Source: Candidatus Thorarchaeota archaeon (GTDB taxonomy: Archaea; Asgardarchaeota; Thorarchaeia; Thorarchaeales; Thorarchaeaceae). Taken from it: DNA of 64,000 nucleotides. Both the position numbers and the translations under genes were made by a program. The notes beneath the pieces are model-generated. The model made no database searches. It saw nothing but the letters and a program-made list of their open reading frames with translations, and had not been told where the DNA came from. The stretch lies in assembly GCA_011364905.1 (NCBI GenBank), contig RDNZ01000006.1, forward strand, positions 1-64,000, in the 5' to 3' direction. Shown here in pieces: positions 52,988-63,303 of this stretch. The number at the start of each line of letters is the position of its first letter. Within the stretch, counting starts at the first letter, position 1.

Positions 52988-55306
52988 CTATTGCTTGAAT
53001 TTCTTGACATACACTATATAGACGATAACTACAACCCCGACAATAACAGCTGCTGGAAGTGCTACACCGCCTAGCATTGCAAGGACATTGGGACCAACAG
53101 GAGTTATCTTCTCAACCGATAGTTGAGGTGTCGGTAGTGGCGTGAGTTGAACCCACAAGAAACCATCTACACCTAGATTTCTAGAGATTGCCATACTCAA
53201 GAGCGAGTTATCAGAGATTGCGCCGAATTGGAACGAGAAATCAGCAATATTTCCGACATACTCATCGTTGAGATCACCCCATGGGGTTGAGTGAGCCCTG
53301 CCATCGTATGCGCTTAGAAGTGTACTACTGAAACCAGTGACATCTCCAGTCTTAACCGACACATTATACCAGGTTCCTGGAGTTGTGTTTAGTAGCAATC
53401 CATAGGTTCCACTCCCACTTCCAGGTAGTGGCAATGAGAAGTTAGTCCATGCAGAGGCCGCACCAACATCAAGAGTCTCAATGTCGGCGTAGATGTCATT
53501 CATTCGATTCTGCCAATCGATTGTGAGACTCACTGGGTAGTTCATGTAGACGTTTGTTGCACCTTGTGTGTTATTGCTAACTTGGTATGTACAGATACCA
53601 ACAAAGGCAAACCCCTCATAGTAACCCTGACCTCCGTAGTTAATGGTCCGGTTATTCGGTATAGTAGGATGCGCTTGTATCTGAGATCCATCCCATCTGT
53701 TTGCAACGGTCGTTGAACCTGATACCCGTACAGCACCAGATGCATCATAGATCGAATACTCGAAGTTTACTGTGACATTATCTTGGTTGTTCAGGTACAA
53801 AGTCATGTTGTACATCTGGAAAAGGTGTGCATCAACAAAGAAACCACCCACATTAACGATGTCAGTGGTAGTCTCGTCAACAATGGAGCCAACATTGAAG
53901 CGGACCCATTCATTCACGTTGTTCGAAACGTACAGCTCAACATGGTACTTTCCAACTGGGAGATAGTATTCATTTGCAGCCTGGATGGTAGCAGGATGAT
54001 TAGGTGATCGAACACTGCGATAGCCGTCCTCAGAAGATCCAGTCAAAGCAATTGACAGTTCCCCAGCAGTTGCAGTTGAGTTTACTCTCAGTATTGAGGG
54101 TTGATCAATATCCAGCGTGTAACTCTGAGCAGCCGTTGAACCAATGTAGTTCTCTAAGTGCATTTTCTGATTAAGAGGAAGTGCACCTTGGGAGCTAGAT
54201 TGATGATAGAGTGTATACTGTGTTCCATCTCCACCATAGACTGTCACATAGTAAGGCCCACCTCTGAAGAAGTACTGACCGTTGCTTGGAAAGCCTGAAC
54301 CTTCGTCATAACGTGTTCCCCCATTATGTCCATAATTGAACTCATTGCTTGTGAATTCTATGGCAACTGGTTGTGTAGTGGGGAGGATGCCATTGGGATA
54401 GTTGAATGTGTATGCTAAAGATGCAACATCATTTCTGGAGTTGACCTTGTAAGTTCGGACAGTTGGTGCCATTTCTTTGTACACCCAACTTCCTGTATCC
54501 TCTACAACTATTTCACCCGTATTTAGTTCGTCTGTGATGACACCACCAGCGGGGATCAGCTGGGGCGAAACCGCAACAGGAAATAGGTCAAAGAGGGCAA
54601 AAGTTCCCGAAGTTGGTGTTGCTTGGAGAAAGATGTAGTATGTCCCTGATATTGAAGGTTTGAAAGGAATGGTAATGATGTCTCCTTCTGAACCAGAATC
54701 TCCATTCATGTAACGTCCTTGTGGATCCACTATAGCGACACTCCACGAAACGCCGTCCTGTCTGCTAGCAATGGTCAGGTGGACAAACTCCTGCCCACTG
54801 ATTCCGAGAGTTCCATAGTATGTGTAACCTCTATCCACTGATACTGGAGTGTGTTGACCAAAAGTAAGTCCAAATGTTCTGGTTTCGATTGTTGTATTGA
54901 CAACAAAGTCACTGCCATCAGATGCAGTCCAGTCATAGAACTCTGGAAGGTATGCAGGATTCGCGAATGGCCCCGTGTTCCAAGTACTGAATGATGTCCA
55001 ATCATAGGGAACATTCATATCTTCCGCAAAGGACGAAGTTTGTCTGGTCCATCCAGTGGTGTCATAACGATAGATCCAATAGTCAAGATCTTCGTTCACA
55101 TTCATTGTACTTCTAGACTGAAAGTCTAGTGGGTTAGGCTCCACATACATGTATGTATGATTATTGGCGCCTGAAGCATAACCCTGATTATATGTTTTAA
55201 TTTTGATATTTGTCTGAAGTGCGGATACTGGGGCGGCAATAGCTCCGAGTAGGAAAATCATCGAAATCGTAATGCCTAGTACCGTCTTCATATTGACGTG
55301 CTTCAT
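52988..55306 (-). CDS. large secreted, membrane-anchored surface protein
   Basis: This 772-residue protein has a signal peptide (about 8-29), a long external region dominated by beta-strands with many Asn-X-Ser/Thr sequons and aromatic residues, and a C-terminal membrane helix (LPAAVIVGVVVIVYIVYV) with a KKFKQ tail. Segments such as SGTYYIFLQATPTSGTFALF look like pre-peptidase or immunoglobulin-like beta-sandwich domains. It is likely a surface or cell-contact protein. A strong terminator follows the stop. Confidence 0.8.
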   Translation of the reverse strand: MKHVNMKTVLGITISMIFLLGAIAAPVSALQTNIKIKTYNQGYASGANNHTYMYVEPNPLDFQSRSTMNVNEDLDYWIYRYDTTGWTRQTSSFAEDMNVPYDWTSFSTWNTGPFANPAYLPEFYDWTASDGSDFVVNTTIETRTFGLTFGQHTPVSVDRGYTYYGTLGISGQEFVHLTIASRQDGVSWSVAIVDPQGRYMNGDSGSEGDIITIPFKPSISGTYYIFLQATPTSGTFALFDLFPVAVSPQLIPAGGVITDELNTGEIVVEDTGSWVYKEMAPTVRTYKVNSRNDVASLAYTFNYPNGILPTTQPVAIEFTSNEFNYGHNGGTRYDEGSGFPSNGQYFFRGGPYYVTVYGGDGTQYTLYHQSSSQGALPLNQKMHLENYIGSTAAQSYTLDIDQPSILRVNSTATAGELSIALTGSSEDGYRSVRSPNHPATIQAANEYYLPVGKYHVELYVSNNVNEWVRFNVGSIVDETTTDIVNVGGFFVDAHLFQMYNMTLYLNNQDNVTVNFEYSIYDASGAVRVSGSTTVANRWDGSQIQAHPTIPNNRTINYGGQGYYEGFAFVGICTYQVSNNTQGATNVYMNYPVSLTIDWQNRMNDIYADIETLDVGAASAWTNFSLPLPGSGSGTYGLLLNTTPGTWYNVSVKTGDVTGFSSTLLSAYDGRAHSTPWGDLNDEYVGNIADFSFQFGAISDNSLLSMAISRNLGVDGFLWVQLTPLPTPQLSVEKITPVGPNVLAMLGGVALPAAVIVGVVVIVYIVYVKKFKQ

Positions 55307-55453
55307 GGCACATCGTCACCTCAATGAATTCATGTCTACAATCTTTTATGAACTCATTTCGTTCAAAGGTAATCTTATTTTTCGAAAATTCGAAAACTTA
55401 AGGCAATCACCTTTTATCTTGGTTATGAACACGGCGTCACTAATGGTGAGAAT

Positions 55454-56284
55454 ATGAGCCTTCAGCAGTCCTACCAAAAAAGCATTGTAGTAGCCGTCAT
55501 TGCCTATATTGCTGCAATTGGCTTTTTATTGCTGAGTTTAGAAGCGGACATTCCTGAAGCCAGTCAACAAAACTACACACTCTTTGCCTATTTTCTACCA
55601 GCGGTAGGGACATTATTTCTCTATCTAGCGTTCTACCTATGGAAAGGAGGAAAGCGAATAAGAACAGACTCTAGGAGCATAGCAATTCTTGCCATATTTG
55701 CCGCTATGGTTTTAGCTCTCGAGATTTTTCCAATTCCCTTTCTGACTGACATACCACTGTTTGGAGGCTTTACACTTGATCCGACTGGTATTCCAATATG
55801 CTTTGTTTTTCTTGCATACGGTAATGTGTTCTCATTCCTCCTTTTGCCAATAATGTGGATTGCGATTGGATATCGAAATATCATCGGCTCTGTTTTCAAG
55901 TTGTTCGCAGAATTCTTCACCTTGTTGGGACTCGTTGTGGCAAAATTCGTCCTAAGGGGTCGATCCTACGATTGGAAGGTAGCAACTCCAATCTATCTTA
56001 TCTTTGGTGTAGTCTTTAGAGCAATCGGCATGTATATTGCGAACATCTACCTGATTCAATGGCTTTATGGACTCCCATTGGATGTTGCAATCGCATTATC
56101 TGTTAGCTTTGTAATTCCCAATATCATTCAAGCAGCCATCAATGTCTTGGCCGGAATACTTCTATTTGTCATTATTCCAGAGAATTTGGCAATCGAAGCA
56201 CGCTTCGGCAAATATGGAACAGATGAGTATAGCGAATATCAAGAAATCCCACCAGACGAGTTAGAGTCGATCAATGATGAGTAA
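55454..56284 (+). CDS. ECF-type transporter S component-like membrane protein
   Basis: The 276-residue protein has about seven helices. Two helices come first (1-60), then a six-helix core starting RSIAILAIFAAMVLALEIFPIP and GGFTLDPTGIPICFVFLAYG, resembling ECF S components (the APxxxGIP-type segment and the GNVFSFLLLPIMW helix). Such subunits bring in vitamins or precursors. Its end overlaps the start of cofE by 11 bases, so the two are one operon and the cargo may relate to deazaflavin coenzyme or a flavin-like compound (inference). No ECF ATPase is nearby. Confidence 0.65.
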   Translation: MSLQQSYQKSIVVAVIAYIAAIGFLLLSLEADIPEASQQNYTLFAYFLPAVGTLFLYLAFYLWKGGKRIRTDSRSIAILAIFAAMVLALEIFPIPFLTDIPLFGGFTLDPTGIPICFVFLAYGNVFSFLLLPIMWIAIGYRNIIGSVFKLFAEFFTLLGLVVAKFVLRGRSYDWKVATPIYLIFGVVFRAIGMYIANIYLIQWLYGLPLDVAIALSVSFVIPNIIQAAINVLAGILLFVIIPENLAIEARFGKYGTDEYSEYQEIPPDELESINDE

Positions 56285-57032
56285 TAGAGAGGTCCAATTG
56301 ATTCCAATTCAAGGATTTCCGATTGTTCAGAAGGGAGACGAAATTTCCTCGCTCATTCAGACTGCAATTGAGAGGAGTCGAATCACTCTTACCAAAGGTG
56401 ATATCATCGTTGTGACTCACTCTATTATTTCAATTACAGAAGGTAGTCTCTATCAATTGGATAAAGTGGAGGTTTCAGAGAAAGCAAAAGCTCTCGCAGA
56501 AGGATCGGGACACGCTCCAGAAATAGTTGAGGCCGCGTTGAGTGAAGCAAGTGAGGTTCTACGAGAAGGCCCGGTTCTAATAACAAAGACAAAACAAGGA
56601 GTGATAACGGACTATTCAGGCGTTGATGAGAGCAATGCTCCTTTGGGAAACTTGATTGCACTCCCTGAAAATCCTGATGAATCAGCAAAGAAAATCAATG
56701 TTTCATTATCTGAATCCAGTGGATTCAATGTGCCAGTGATAATCACAGATACTCAGGGCAGACCCTGGAGGAAAGGCGCTATCAATCTGGCAATAGGAAT
56801 AGCAGGGATGTCACCTTTTACCAGCAACGCTGGGAAAGAGGACATTTTTGGTCATCGGCTTCGAGGATCTGTTGTGTGCTTGGCGGACCAGATTGCAGCT
56901 GCTGCGGAGCTTGTAATGGGTCAGGCTGATGAAGGAATTCCGCTAGTTGTCGTACGTGGAATCAATTTCACAGAGGACGTTGGAGCGGCCTCTCAAATCA
57001 TCCGCTCTCGGTCAGAGAGCCTCTATGGCTAA
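56274..57032 (+). CDS. cofE: coenzyme F420-0:L-glutamate ligase
   Basis: The 252-residue enzyme adds glutamate residues to coenzyme F420-0 using GTP, in the cytosol. It shows the family blocks KGDIIVVTHSIISITEGS, a GVDESNAPLGNLIALP block, and ITDTQGRPWRKGAINLAIGI. The last is the metal/GTP-site region. Length and motif order fit CofE. It is co-transcribed with the upstream ECF S-like gene (11-base overlap). Its tail overlaps the convergent beta-helix gene by four bases. Its presence indicates F420-dependent metabolism. Confidence 0.92.
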   Translation: MMSNREVQLIPIQGFPIVQKGDEISSLIQTAIERSRITLTKGDIIVVTHSIISITEGSLYQLDKVEVSEKAKALAEGSGHAPEIVEAALSEASEVLREGPVLITKTKQGVITDYSGVDESNAPLGNLIALPENPDESAKKINVSLSESSGFNVPVIITDTQGRPWRKGAINLAIGIAGMSPFTSNAGKEDIFGHRLRGSVVCLADQIAAAAELVMGQADEGIPLVVVRGINFTEDVGAASQIIRSRSESLYG

Positions 57033-59302
57033 TCAACAGACATACCAGGTTTCTTTTCACTTCTCACGAGTATGAGAGCAATGAGTCCCATAACTGCTCC
57101 AGCTGCAATAACTAGACCTGCTGGGAACGTTGGCATCGAATGATCTATAGTTAATGCAGTACTAGTCGTTTCGTTCCAATTGGGATAATTGTCTTGATCA
57201 TTCACATTTATGATGTATGGACCTGTGCCAGTATAATCAGACCACCAATTCCCGGTATCGACTTGATTATCCCAATGATTGGAGGAACCCTCACAAATCG
57301 CATTAGGCGCATTGTATGCAAACGCATTTTCATAAATGTCATTACGATTGGATGAGAAGTCAAGAGAGATTCCGGCTCTTGTGTTGTTGTATATATTGTT
57401 CCCGGTTATTAGGCAGTCAGATGAACTATTCAACTGAATCCCTCTTGAGTTGAAGTAGATGATGTTGTTATGGATATAGCACCCGTCAGAGTCCTCGAGA
57501 AAAATGGAGTCATTGTTTTGAAAGATGGTATTCCGTAACAGCGTCATGTTAGTGCTGCTGACAAAGCTAATGGCTTCGTCATTTTCCCAAATTAAGCAAT
57601 TATGAATGACACAAACCCAAGACCAGCTGGCATCTATTCCCTTGAGATTTGCTCTGACATAAACATCCAAAATGACGATATCTTCTGAATGCGAGAGAAC
57701 TATTCCAGTCCGAGAATGGTAGGAACTGATACTCTGTCTGAATACACAACTCGAGGAGTATTGAAAACTGACTCCAATCGTATTGTTGTGAAGAAACACA
57801 TTCGTGAGTTCACAATCACTGCAATTCACGAGAGTAATCGCTGTTGCTTCACCGAAATCTGGGTATGCATCGTCCTTGAAGGAAGAACTGATTCCATAGA
57901 AACTGCCTCCACTGATCGTGACGCCAATGCAGCTCACAAGATATAGTTGGCCGTACTCATCCCCATTGATGCTTTCAGTTTGCAGATTCGCAAAAAGCCC
58001 AATCTTTCGTCCACTCACCGTATTGTTCAGAAATCGGATTGTATCAAAGTTCCAAAGATCAAAGTTCGGAATTTGTGGATAGAGTCCGCCACCATCAAAA
58101 GAGTTCCCAATGATGTCACAATCATCTGATGCACCATCAGGAACATTGTACCAGTTGGAATAGTAGCCAAAACCAAATCCGTATCTATCATCCGTGACTG
58201 AATTAGATGATATATTGTGGGCTTGTCCCCCCTGTAGAATTACTCCGTATCCAACATCAGAAATAGAATTCGCATAGATGTCCGATGCGGATCCGCCGTG
58301 AATAGAGATGCCAGTTCCATAACTGGTGTATTTCCCTTTAATGATGTTTTCGTATACCTGTGTATTATTTGTGTTGACAAGGTCTATACCTTCCGAATTG
58401 TTGATGAGGTTATTTCGTCTTAAAATGCAGTCATTTGCCGAAATAATGATACCTGATTGACTTGAACTAACATTATTGCCCTCGATTACACAATTAGCAC
58501 CATAAAGTATCTCCATGCCGCTCCAGATGAAACTGGCAACTTCATTCCTACTCACATTACTATTGAGGATGCCCAAAATCTCTATTCCAGCGAATGGGTG
58601 GCTATCAGGATTTTTTATTCCAGTGATCAGATTATCATGTATACTGGAATCATTGATTGTCCATGCAGTAATGCCATAGCCCAAGATAATACCAAACTTG
58701 TTTTCATAGATGTCGTAGTTGCTTCCCCCATAGACCTCGATTCCACTATAGCATTCGTCAAACTCCTGCGTATTGTTGAATATTGTTGTGTGGTTGCTCC
58801 ACAGAATCATTATTCCTTCATTAGTAGCATTTAGGACGTTGCTCGAGATTTTGCAAGCATCGAGGGCATATCCTGAAATCCCACTTGTGCTGTTTCTCCA
58901 ATGGTTTCCGTACAAGATGCAATTGCTTACGTTCGTGAGTGTGACTGAAAACACAGGTTGAATTCCTTGATAGTACAGAACATCAGACTTGAATAGACAA
59001 TTTCTAATAACGAAATAACTTGTCGTGTTGATTATCCAAATGCAGGTTGAATTCTTGGCTGTGATGTTTAGATTCTCTATGATGTAGGGAGTTGTTGCAG
59101 AACCGTTCCCAGGCCATGATTGTATTTCGAAGTCTGCATCTGAAGTGATATTGAAAGGTTCATGCGAAACATATGCGGGTTCATGCTTGTTGGGTGTAAG
59201 AGCCGCTTCTTGAACAACAGCGTAATTTATGATGGAGGTCTGAACTAAAAACGCAAGACCAAGCACAGCAACAAAGCAGAGAGCCAGCCCACGATTAATC
59301 AT
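57029..59302 (-). CDS. NosD-like parallel beta-helix surface protein
   Basis: The 757-residue protein has a signal peptide (residues 3-27) and then dozens of short repeats such as NNSEGIDLVNTNNTQVYENI and SRGIQLNSSSDCLITGNNIY, typical of the right-handed parallel beta-helix (NosD/CASH) fold. A C-terminal membrane helix (FPAGLVIAAGAVMGLIALILV) follows, with a short tail. Such proteins bind or cleave polysaccharides or act as surface adhesins. No catalytic carboxylate pair can be identified. It is probably external and anchored at the C-terminus. Confidence 0.85.
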   Translation of the reverse strand: MINRGLALCFVAVLGLAFLVQTSIINYAVVQEAALTPNKHEPAYVSHEPFNITSDADFEIQSWPGNGSATTPYIIENLNITAKNSTCIWIINTTSYFVIRNCLFKSDVLYYQGIQPVFSVTLTNVSNCILYGNHWRNSTSGISGYALDACKISSNVLNATNEGIMILWSNHTTIFNNTQEFDECYSGIEVYGGSNYDIYENKFGIILGYGITAWTINDSSIHDNLITGIKNPDSHPFAGIEILGILNSNVSRNEVASFIWSGMEILYGANCVIEGNNVSSSQSGIIISANDCILRRNNLINNSEGIDLVNTNNTQVYENIIKGKYTSYGTGISIHGGSASDIYANSISDVGYGVILQGGQAHNISSNSVTDDRYGFGFGYYSNWYNVPDGASDDCDIIGNSFDGGGLYPQIPNFDLWNFDTIRFLNNTVSGRKIGLFANLQTESINGDEYGQLYLVSCIGVTISGGSFYGISSSFKDDAYPDFGEATAITLVNCSDCELTNVFLHNNTIGVSFQYSSSCVFRQSISSYHSRTGIVLSHSEDIVILDVYVRANLKGIDASWSWVCVIHNCLIWENDEAISFVSSTNMTLLRNTIFQNNDSIFLEDSDGCYIHNNIIYFNSRGIQLNSSSDCLITGNNIYNNTRAGISLDFSSNRNDIYENAFAYNAPNAICEGSSNHWDNQVDTGNWWSDYTGTGPYIINVNDQDNYPNWNETTSTALTIDHSMPTFPAGLVIAAGAVMGLIALILVRSEKKPGMSVD

Positions 59303-59368
59303 ATTCTAAACCCCGGTCCAATACTGATAAGATAAGCTTTGCTCGAAACAAAATGAACCTTGACTCCT

Positions 59369-61216
59369 CTAGAGAGATTCTTCAAAGAACTCAGCAAGAC
59401 GACCTAGAAGAATCTTAACATTCTTCTCACGAACGATACCATGACCTTCATCGTCAAACACAAGCTTCTCATATCTAATCTTATTAGCCTCCAATCGCTT
59501 CTCTACTTCCAACATGTTTGCTTTTGTCACATTGGGGTCTCTGAGACCCTGAACAATCAAGAGTCTGCCACGAATGTTTTGTACGTAGTTGATGGGAGAC
59601 CGCTCTCGATATATCTCAGGCACATCATTTGGAGAACCTCCAAGCATCTCCTCCGAGTATGTTCGTAGGTCAGGACGAGTTGTTTCATAATCAACAACTA
59701 GATCTGTCATTCCGCATATCGGTGCGGCTGCTGCGATGATGCCTGGCGGAAACTGCGTGATAGCCAACCAACTCATATAGCCACCATAGCTCGTTCCAGT
59801 GATACCGACTTTATACGAGAGGGCAATCCCATTTTCTATCAAATGCTCTATTCCAGAACGAATATCTTCCTTATCCAGACCTCCCCATCCATCTTGTTTG
59901 ATGAGCTCACGAAAACGCACACCATAACCTGTAGAGCCTCGATAGTTGGGTTCCAGGATGTTGAAACCTAGAGAACACAGATACTGAATCCCATAACCAA
60001 ACTCGTCCTCTGAGTGGGCAGTAGGACCTCCATGAACTCTCACAATCGTTTTACCATTAGGGTTTCGAGCTGGATATAGCCAGCCGTGAATTGGTGTGTC
60101 ATCCGCTGAAATCCATCTGACATCCTGAGCTGGGACAAGATCTTCACGTTGAATCGTTGTGCGGCCAAGGAGGTCAGTGATCAAAGTGAACCTTGATGGG
60201 CTTAACTCATTGAGGTTGAAACGCACAATTTCTCCAGGATGAGTTGAGCTATAATAGACACCCAACCAGTCCCCATTTGCCAAGTTGGTAATTAGTGAGA
60301 GGGTTCCTCGATGTGGAGTCGCGTTCTGCAAAACATCGGTATCCAGATCAAGAATGAAGGTTTTCTTTCTCGCATTTTGCTCCTCCACAAACACAACATG
60401 GTTGGAGTACCTAGGGACCTCCGAAGAACTATAGACTCCCCTCTCAGTTGGATTGGATAGCCAATGGATCTCACCTGAGGAGATATCATAGAGTCCAATG
60501 CCAACGGAGTCATGACGGACACCATCAATGGTATCAGTATCAAACAGCACTCTACCATCATGGGTCCAATCTGCGTTGACCTTTGCTTTTGGACCAAAAT
60601 TCAATATCTCTCGATCTTCATTTCCGTCTATCGATGCAATCCACCACTGAGTACCTGAAGGGTCCTCATCTGCTCGATTATATAGAACATATCTACCATT
60701 GGGGTCCACAAATGGAGTTAGGTCAGTCGCTTTGTCGGGTCGTGCAATAACAATCCTAGTAGATGACTCTAAGTCATGAACAACGACCCTGAAGGTCTCA
60801 GTTTCTTTCTTGGTGTCATAATCATAGTTCACCGAGTATGCAATGAAATCGCCTCGAGGACCAAAACTGCCCCCGCGCAGGAAAAAGTTGGGCTTTGCTT
60901 CAGTCACAGGAATCATGTTTCCGGGATCATCGAGGAAAACCCTATAGAGTGTAACTCGCTCATCTCTCGCTGTATCCTCACCAACAAGAACTGATTTCGA
61001 GTCTGGAGCCCAATCCTCCACAGAGGTGAGTTCTGGAGTGTTAGTGAGAGGTGTAAGAACTCTGGGCTCATCGATGGATAGCAGGAAGATGTCATAGTTC
61101 TCCTGGATTCTGTCTATCGATAGTGCCAGGTGTGTCTTTTGGGGAGAAATTTCATACGAGTCGATAGATGGGATGCTCATCAATGAATCCAAGTCAAGGG
61201 CTCTGTAGGAAGGCAT
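59369..61216 (-). CDS. S9-family prolyl oligopeptidase / acylaminoacyl-peptidase
   Basis: The 615-residue serine peptidase has an N-terminal beta-propeller (to about 370) and a C-terminal alpha/beta-hydrolase domain. The catalytic triad is Ser476 (GTSYGGY), Asp560 (GLRDPNV) and His592 (DEGHGI). The HGGPTAHSEDEFGYGIQYL oxyanion region is also seen. The absence of a signal peptide indicates a cytosolic enzyme that trims peptides after other proteases. Regulation is not visible. Confidence 0.92.
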   Translation of the reverse strand: MPSYRALDLDSLMSIPSIDSYEISPQKTHLALSIDRIQENYDIFLLSIDEPRVLTPLTNTPELTSVEDWAPDSKSVLVGEDTARDERVTLYRVFLDDPGNMIPVTEAKPNFFLRGGSFGPRGDFIAYSVNYDYDTKKETETFRVVVHDLESSTRIVIARPDKATDLTPFVDPNGRYVLYNRADEDPSGTQWWIASIDGNEDREILNFGPKAKVNADWTHDGRVLFDTDTIDGVRHDSVGIGLYDISSGEIHWLSNPTERGVYSSSEVPRYSNHVVFVEEQNARKKTFILDLDTDVLQNATPHRGTLSLITNLANGDWLGVYYSSTHPGEIVRFNLNELSPSRFTLITDLLGRTTIQREDLVPAQDVRWISADDTPIHGWLYPARNPNGKTIVRVHGGPTAHSEDEFGYGIQYLCSLGFNILEPNYRGSTGYGVRFRELIKQDGWGGLDKEDIRSGIEHLIENGIALSYKVGITGTSYGGYMSWLAITQFPPGIIAAAAPICGMTDLVVDYETTRPDLRTYSEEMLGGSPNDVPEIYRERSPINYVQNIRGRLLIVQGLRDPNVTKANMLEVEKRLEANKIRYEKLVFDDEGHGIVREKNVKILLGRLAEFFEESL

Positions 61217-61250
61217 ACCAGAACAGAGTAGAACGAGGTTTTACATCTTT

Positions 61251-61952
61251 TTACAAGAGGTAGAACCGAAACCCGAATAGCTGAATAAAGAGTAGCAGAC
61301 CGATGAAAGCAAGAACTATCCCAACAATGAGTTCGATTTTCCGAGCTTGCTGAGAGATTGTTGATGCCATTCGCATCCTAGCCTCACCCGTCACTGCTGC
61401 AATCAGGAAATACGGAATCGAAATTGCGATTGATAGGACTAAGAAAAGGAGAGCAATGATGAGGAAGTCGCTCTCCGCTCCAAAAAGAGCAATCGTACCA
61501 AGAATAGCGGGACCTGAACAAGGAGCTGCCAACAACGAATACCCTAGTCCAACTAGGAAAACACTCAGGAGGTTGGTTGGAGCTGTTGGTTGCGATCGAA
61601 GATTTAGTGAGGTGAATCCAAGTTTCTCTTGCAGGGTAGTAGAAATCATTACAAAACCGAGAAAGAGAATTATGAGCCCCATTATGGCTTGAAACTCGAT
61701 ATAATACTCAATTAGAAAGCTACCGATAAAGCCAGCAATCAGAACGAAGAATCCAACAGAACTCAGAATGCCTAAAACAAGGACCGCAGTGACCAGCGCG
61801 CTTCTGCCTCGACTATCAGCTGATTGAAGACTATTTATCAAAAACAATGGAAGAAGAGGAAACAGACATGGGGATACTGCAATATACAAACCAGCTCCAA
61901 AGACTCCAGTTAGTTTTGCCAAAAGGAGTCCAAGTTCAACGAAACCCTGCAC
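61251..61952 (-). CDS. ccdA: CcdA-type thiol-disulfide membrane electron carrier
   Basis: This 233-residue membrane protein has six helices, with the Cys pair expected of CcdA: SPCLFPLLPLF in the first helix and APCSGPAILGT in the fourth. It would carry electrons from cytosolic thioredoxin across the membrane to an outward-facing partner. The partner, a TlpA-like protein, is encoded 15 bases upstream on the same strand, so the two form an operon. Classical partners are cytochrome c maturation or periplasmic redox control; no cytochrome gene is in the window. Confidence 0.87.
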   Translation of the reverse strand: MQGFVELGLLLAKLTGVFGAGLYIAVSPCLFPLLPLFLINSLQSADSRGRSALVTAVLVLGILSSVGFFVLIAGFIGSFLIEYYIEFQAIMGLIILFLGFVMISTTLQEKLGFTSLNLRSQPTAPTNLLSVFLVGLGYSLLAAPCSGPAILGTIALFGAESDFLIIALLFLVLSIAISIPYFLIAAVTGEARMRMASTISQQARKIELIVGIVLAFIGLLLFIQLFGFRFYLL

Positions 61953-61967
61953 TCCATTAGTCTCCTT

Positions 61968-62519
61968 CTAAAGAATTGATGTCACCCTTGTGGATATGCT
62001 CGCATCTGACCACAAACCAACATGGAAGTACCTGAAGATTCCATTGCTATCAATCAGAACCATTGATGGAATTGATGTGATAACGAAGTAGTTCATGAAC
62101 TGCGTATCATCCACACCGTGTGCCCATGATAGACCTCGTGAAGATTTGTAAAGGGCCATCATAGAGGGCGATTCAGATGTATCAACAGTGAGCGAAACTA
62201 CAACTACTGTCCCAGCCATATCGTCGGCTATTGTCTGAAGATATCCATTCTCCGTGGAACATGTTGAGCACCAAGTAGCCATAAGGTCCACAAGAACGAC
62301 TTGCCCTCTCAGACTACTTAATGAGAGTGTAGAATTGTCAGACATCTCAAACTCCCAGTTACTCGGAACTTCTAGTCCAAGCTCCAATAGGTCTCTGTCT
62401 GTGGTGGTTTTTGTTAGCGGACTAGCTTCAGGGAATGTGAGAAATGATGCGCCAACAACTATTCCAACAACAACAATCACCATGGTTGCTCCAACAAGTG
62501 CAAGTTTCCCAGATTCCAT
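61968..62519 (-). CDS. TlpA/thioredoxin-like anchored thiol oxidoreductase
   Basis: The 183-residue protein has an N-terminal membrane helix (MVIVVVGIVVGASFL) and a thioredoxin fold with the active site WCSTC (Cys84 and Cys87). A cis-Pro region TSIPSMVLIDSNG follows, as expected. It would be external and kept reduced by CcdA. The start at ATG 62519 is preferred because GATATACC about 30 bases upstream looks like a TATA box and an upstream ATG (62552) would overlap it. The gene is co-transcribed with ccdA, 15 bases before it. Confidence 0.87.
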   Translation of the reverse strand: MESGKLALVGATMVIVVVGIVVGASFLTFPEASPLTKTTTDRDLLELGLEVPSNWEFEMSDNSTLSLSSLRGQVVLVDLMATWCSTCSTENGYLQTIADDMAGTVVVVSLTVDTSESPSMMALYKSSRGLSWAHGVDDTQFMNYFVITSIPSMVLIDSNGIFRYFHVGLWSDASISTRVTSIL

Positions 62520-63096
62520 AGTAGATGGCCCTCTCACAATAGGGTATATCATGTTTGGTCTTCAGGCAACTTAAATCAGTTGTGTAAGTAGCATGCACAA
62601 CCGAAGGGATCTCCCAAGGGATCTACAACTCTTTCCTATTAGTTCTCTGTTTCTTGATTATGCTACCACACCAGGAGCGGATAATGTAGGTCCATGGAAT
62701 TTTCATTTTGTAGTTTGGATAATATCGGTTCAAACGACTGATTCCACTAAATTTCCTGCGTGGACGGATGACTGCAAGGCTCGCATAGCTAAGACCCCTG
62801 ACGACGTCACTAGACGAAGGTTCGGTCGTCCAGCATGAAAGATTCGACTGACTTCTACACCAGTTTCCAGTCATGCAATGAGCTGCTACAGACCTGCCTC
62901 TATTCGTACATTCGCAATACAGTATTCCTGCAAATTCGATTAAATCACTGCAATAGTAGCAATTCAGGCAGGTTTTCGTAAGACTCCCTCCGTTTCAAGT
63001 TTATTGGGACACAACTTCATATAGATTTCGAACATGATGAAATTCAAACACACATCAAGAAAAAACTGCGACGTCGCTTTTAGGATTAAATGATCA
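62520..63096. other. stretch with no supported gene
   Basis: Between the TlpA-like gene and the small gene at 63097 there are short overlapping frames on both strands (62593-62838 plus, 62623-62874 minus) without ribosome sites or coding character. No repeat or RNA gene was recognised. The TATA-like element of the TlpA-like gene lies near 62549. Confidence 0.45.
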
Positions 63097-63300
63097 CTAT
63101 GCTTCTTGAGTATCTTCTTTCTGCATCTCTTCAATCTTCTCATCAATATGTTTGATGTGATCCTCAAGTCTTGATTTAAAGGCCTCTAGACTCTTGATTT
63201 TAGTTTCCTTGCTTTGTTCGAATGGTGCGCATCCCATTGAGTACATGAAAGGACCCATGAAGTAGCCAAGATTTCCATGACCTCTGTGTTCTCTACACAA
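63097..63300 (-). CDS. small Gly-rich/coiled-coil protein, PadR partner (DUF5320-like layout)
   Basis: The 67-residue protein has a Gly/Met-rich N-terminal half (GHGNLGYFMGPFMYSMGCAP) and a charged coiled-coil C-terminal half (SRLEDHIKHIDEKIEEMQ). This layout recalls DUF5320 proteins found beside redox or MRP-type genes, though identity is not certain. It starts with TTG three bases after the PadR stop, with GAGGTGAG inside the PadR end acting as its ribosome site. It is thus translationally coupled to the regulator and may be its partner or sensor. Confidence 0.65.
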   Translation of the reverse strand: MCREHRGHGNLGYFMGPFMYSMGCAPFEQSKETKIKSLEAFKSRLEDHIKHIDEKIEEMQKEDTQEA

Positions 63301-63303
63301 CTC

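Noticed and set aside
62593..62874. Overlapping frames on both strands
   Set aside because: Neither has a ribosome site or a protein-like pattern, and they oppose each other in the same bases.
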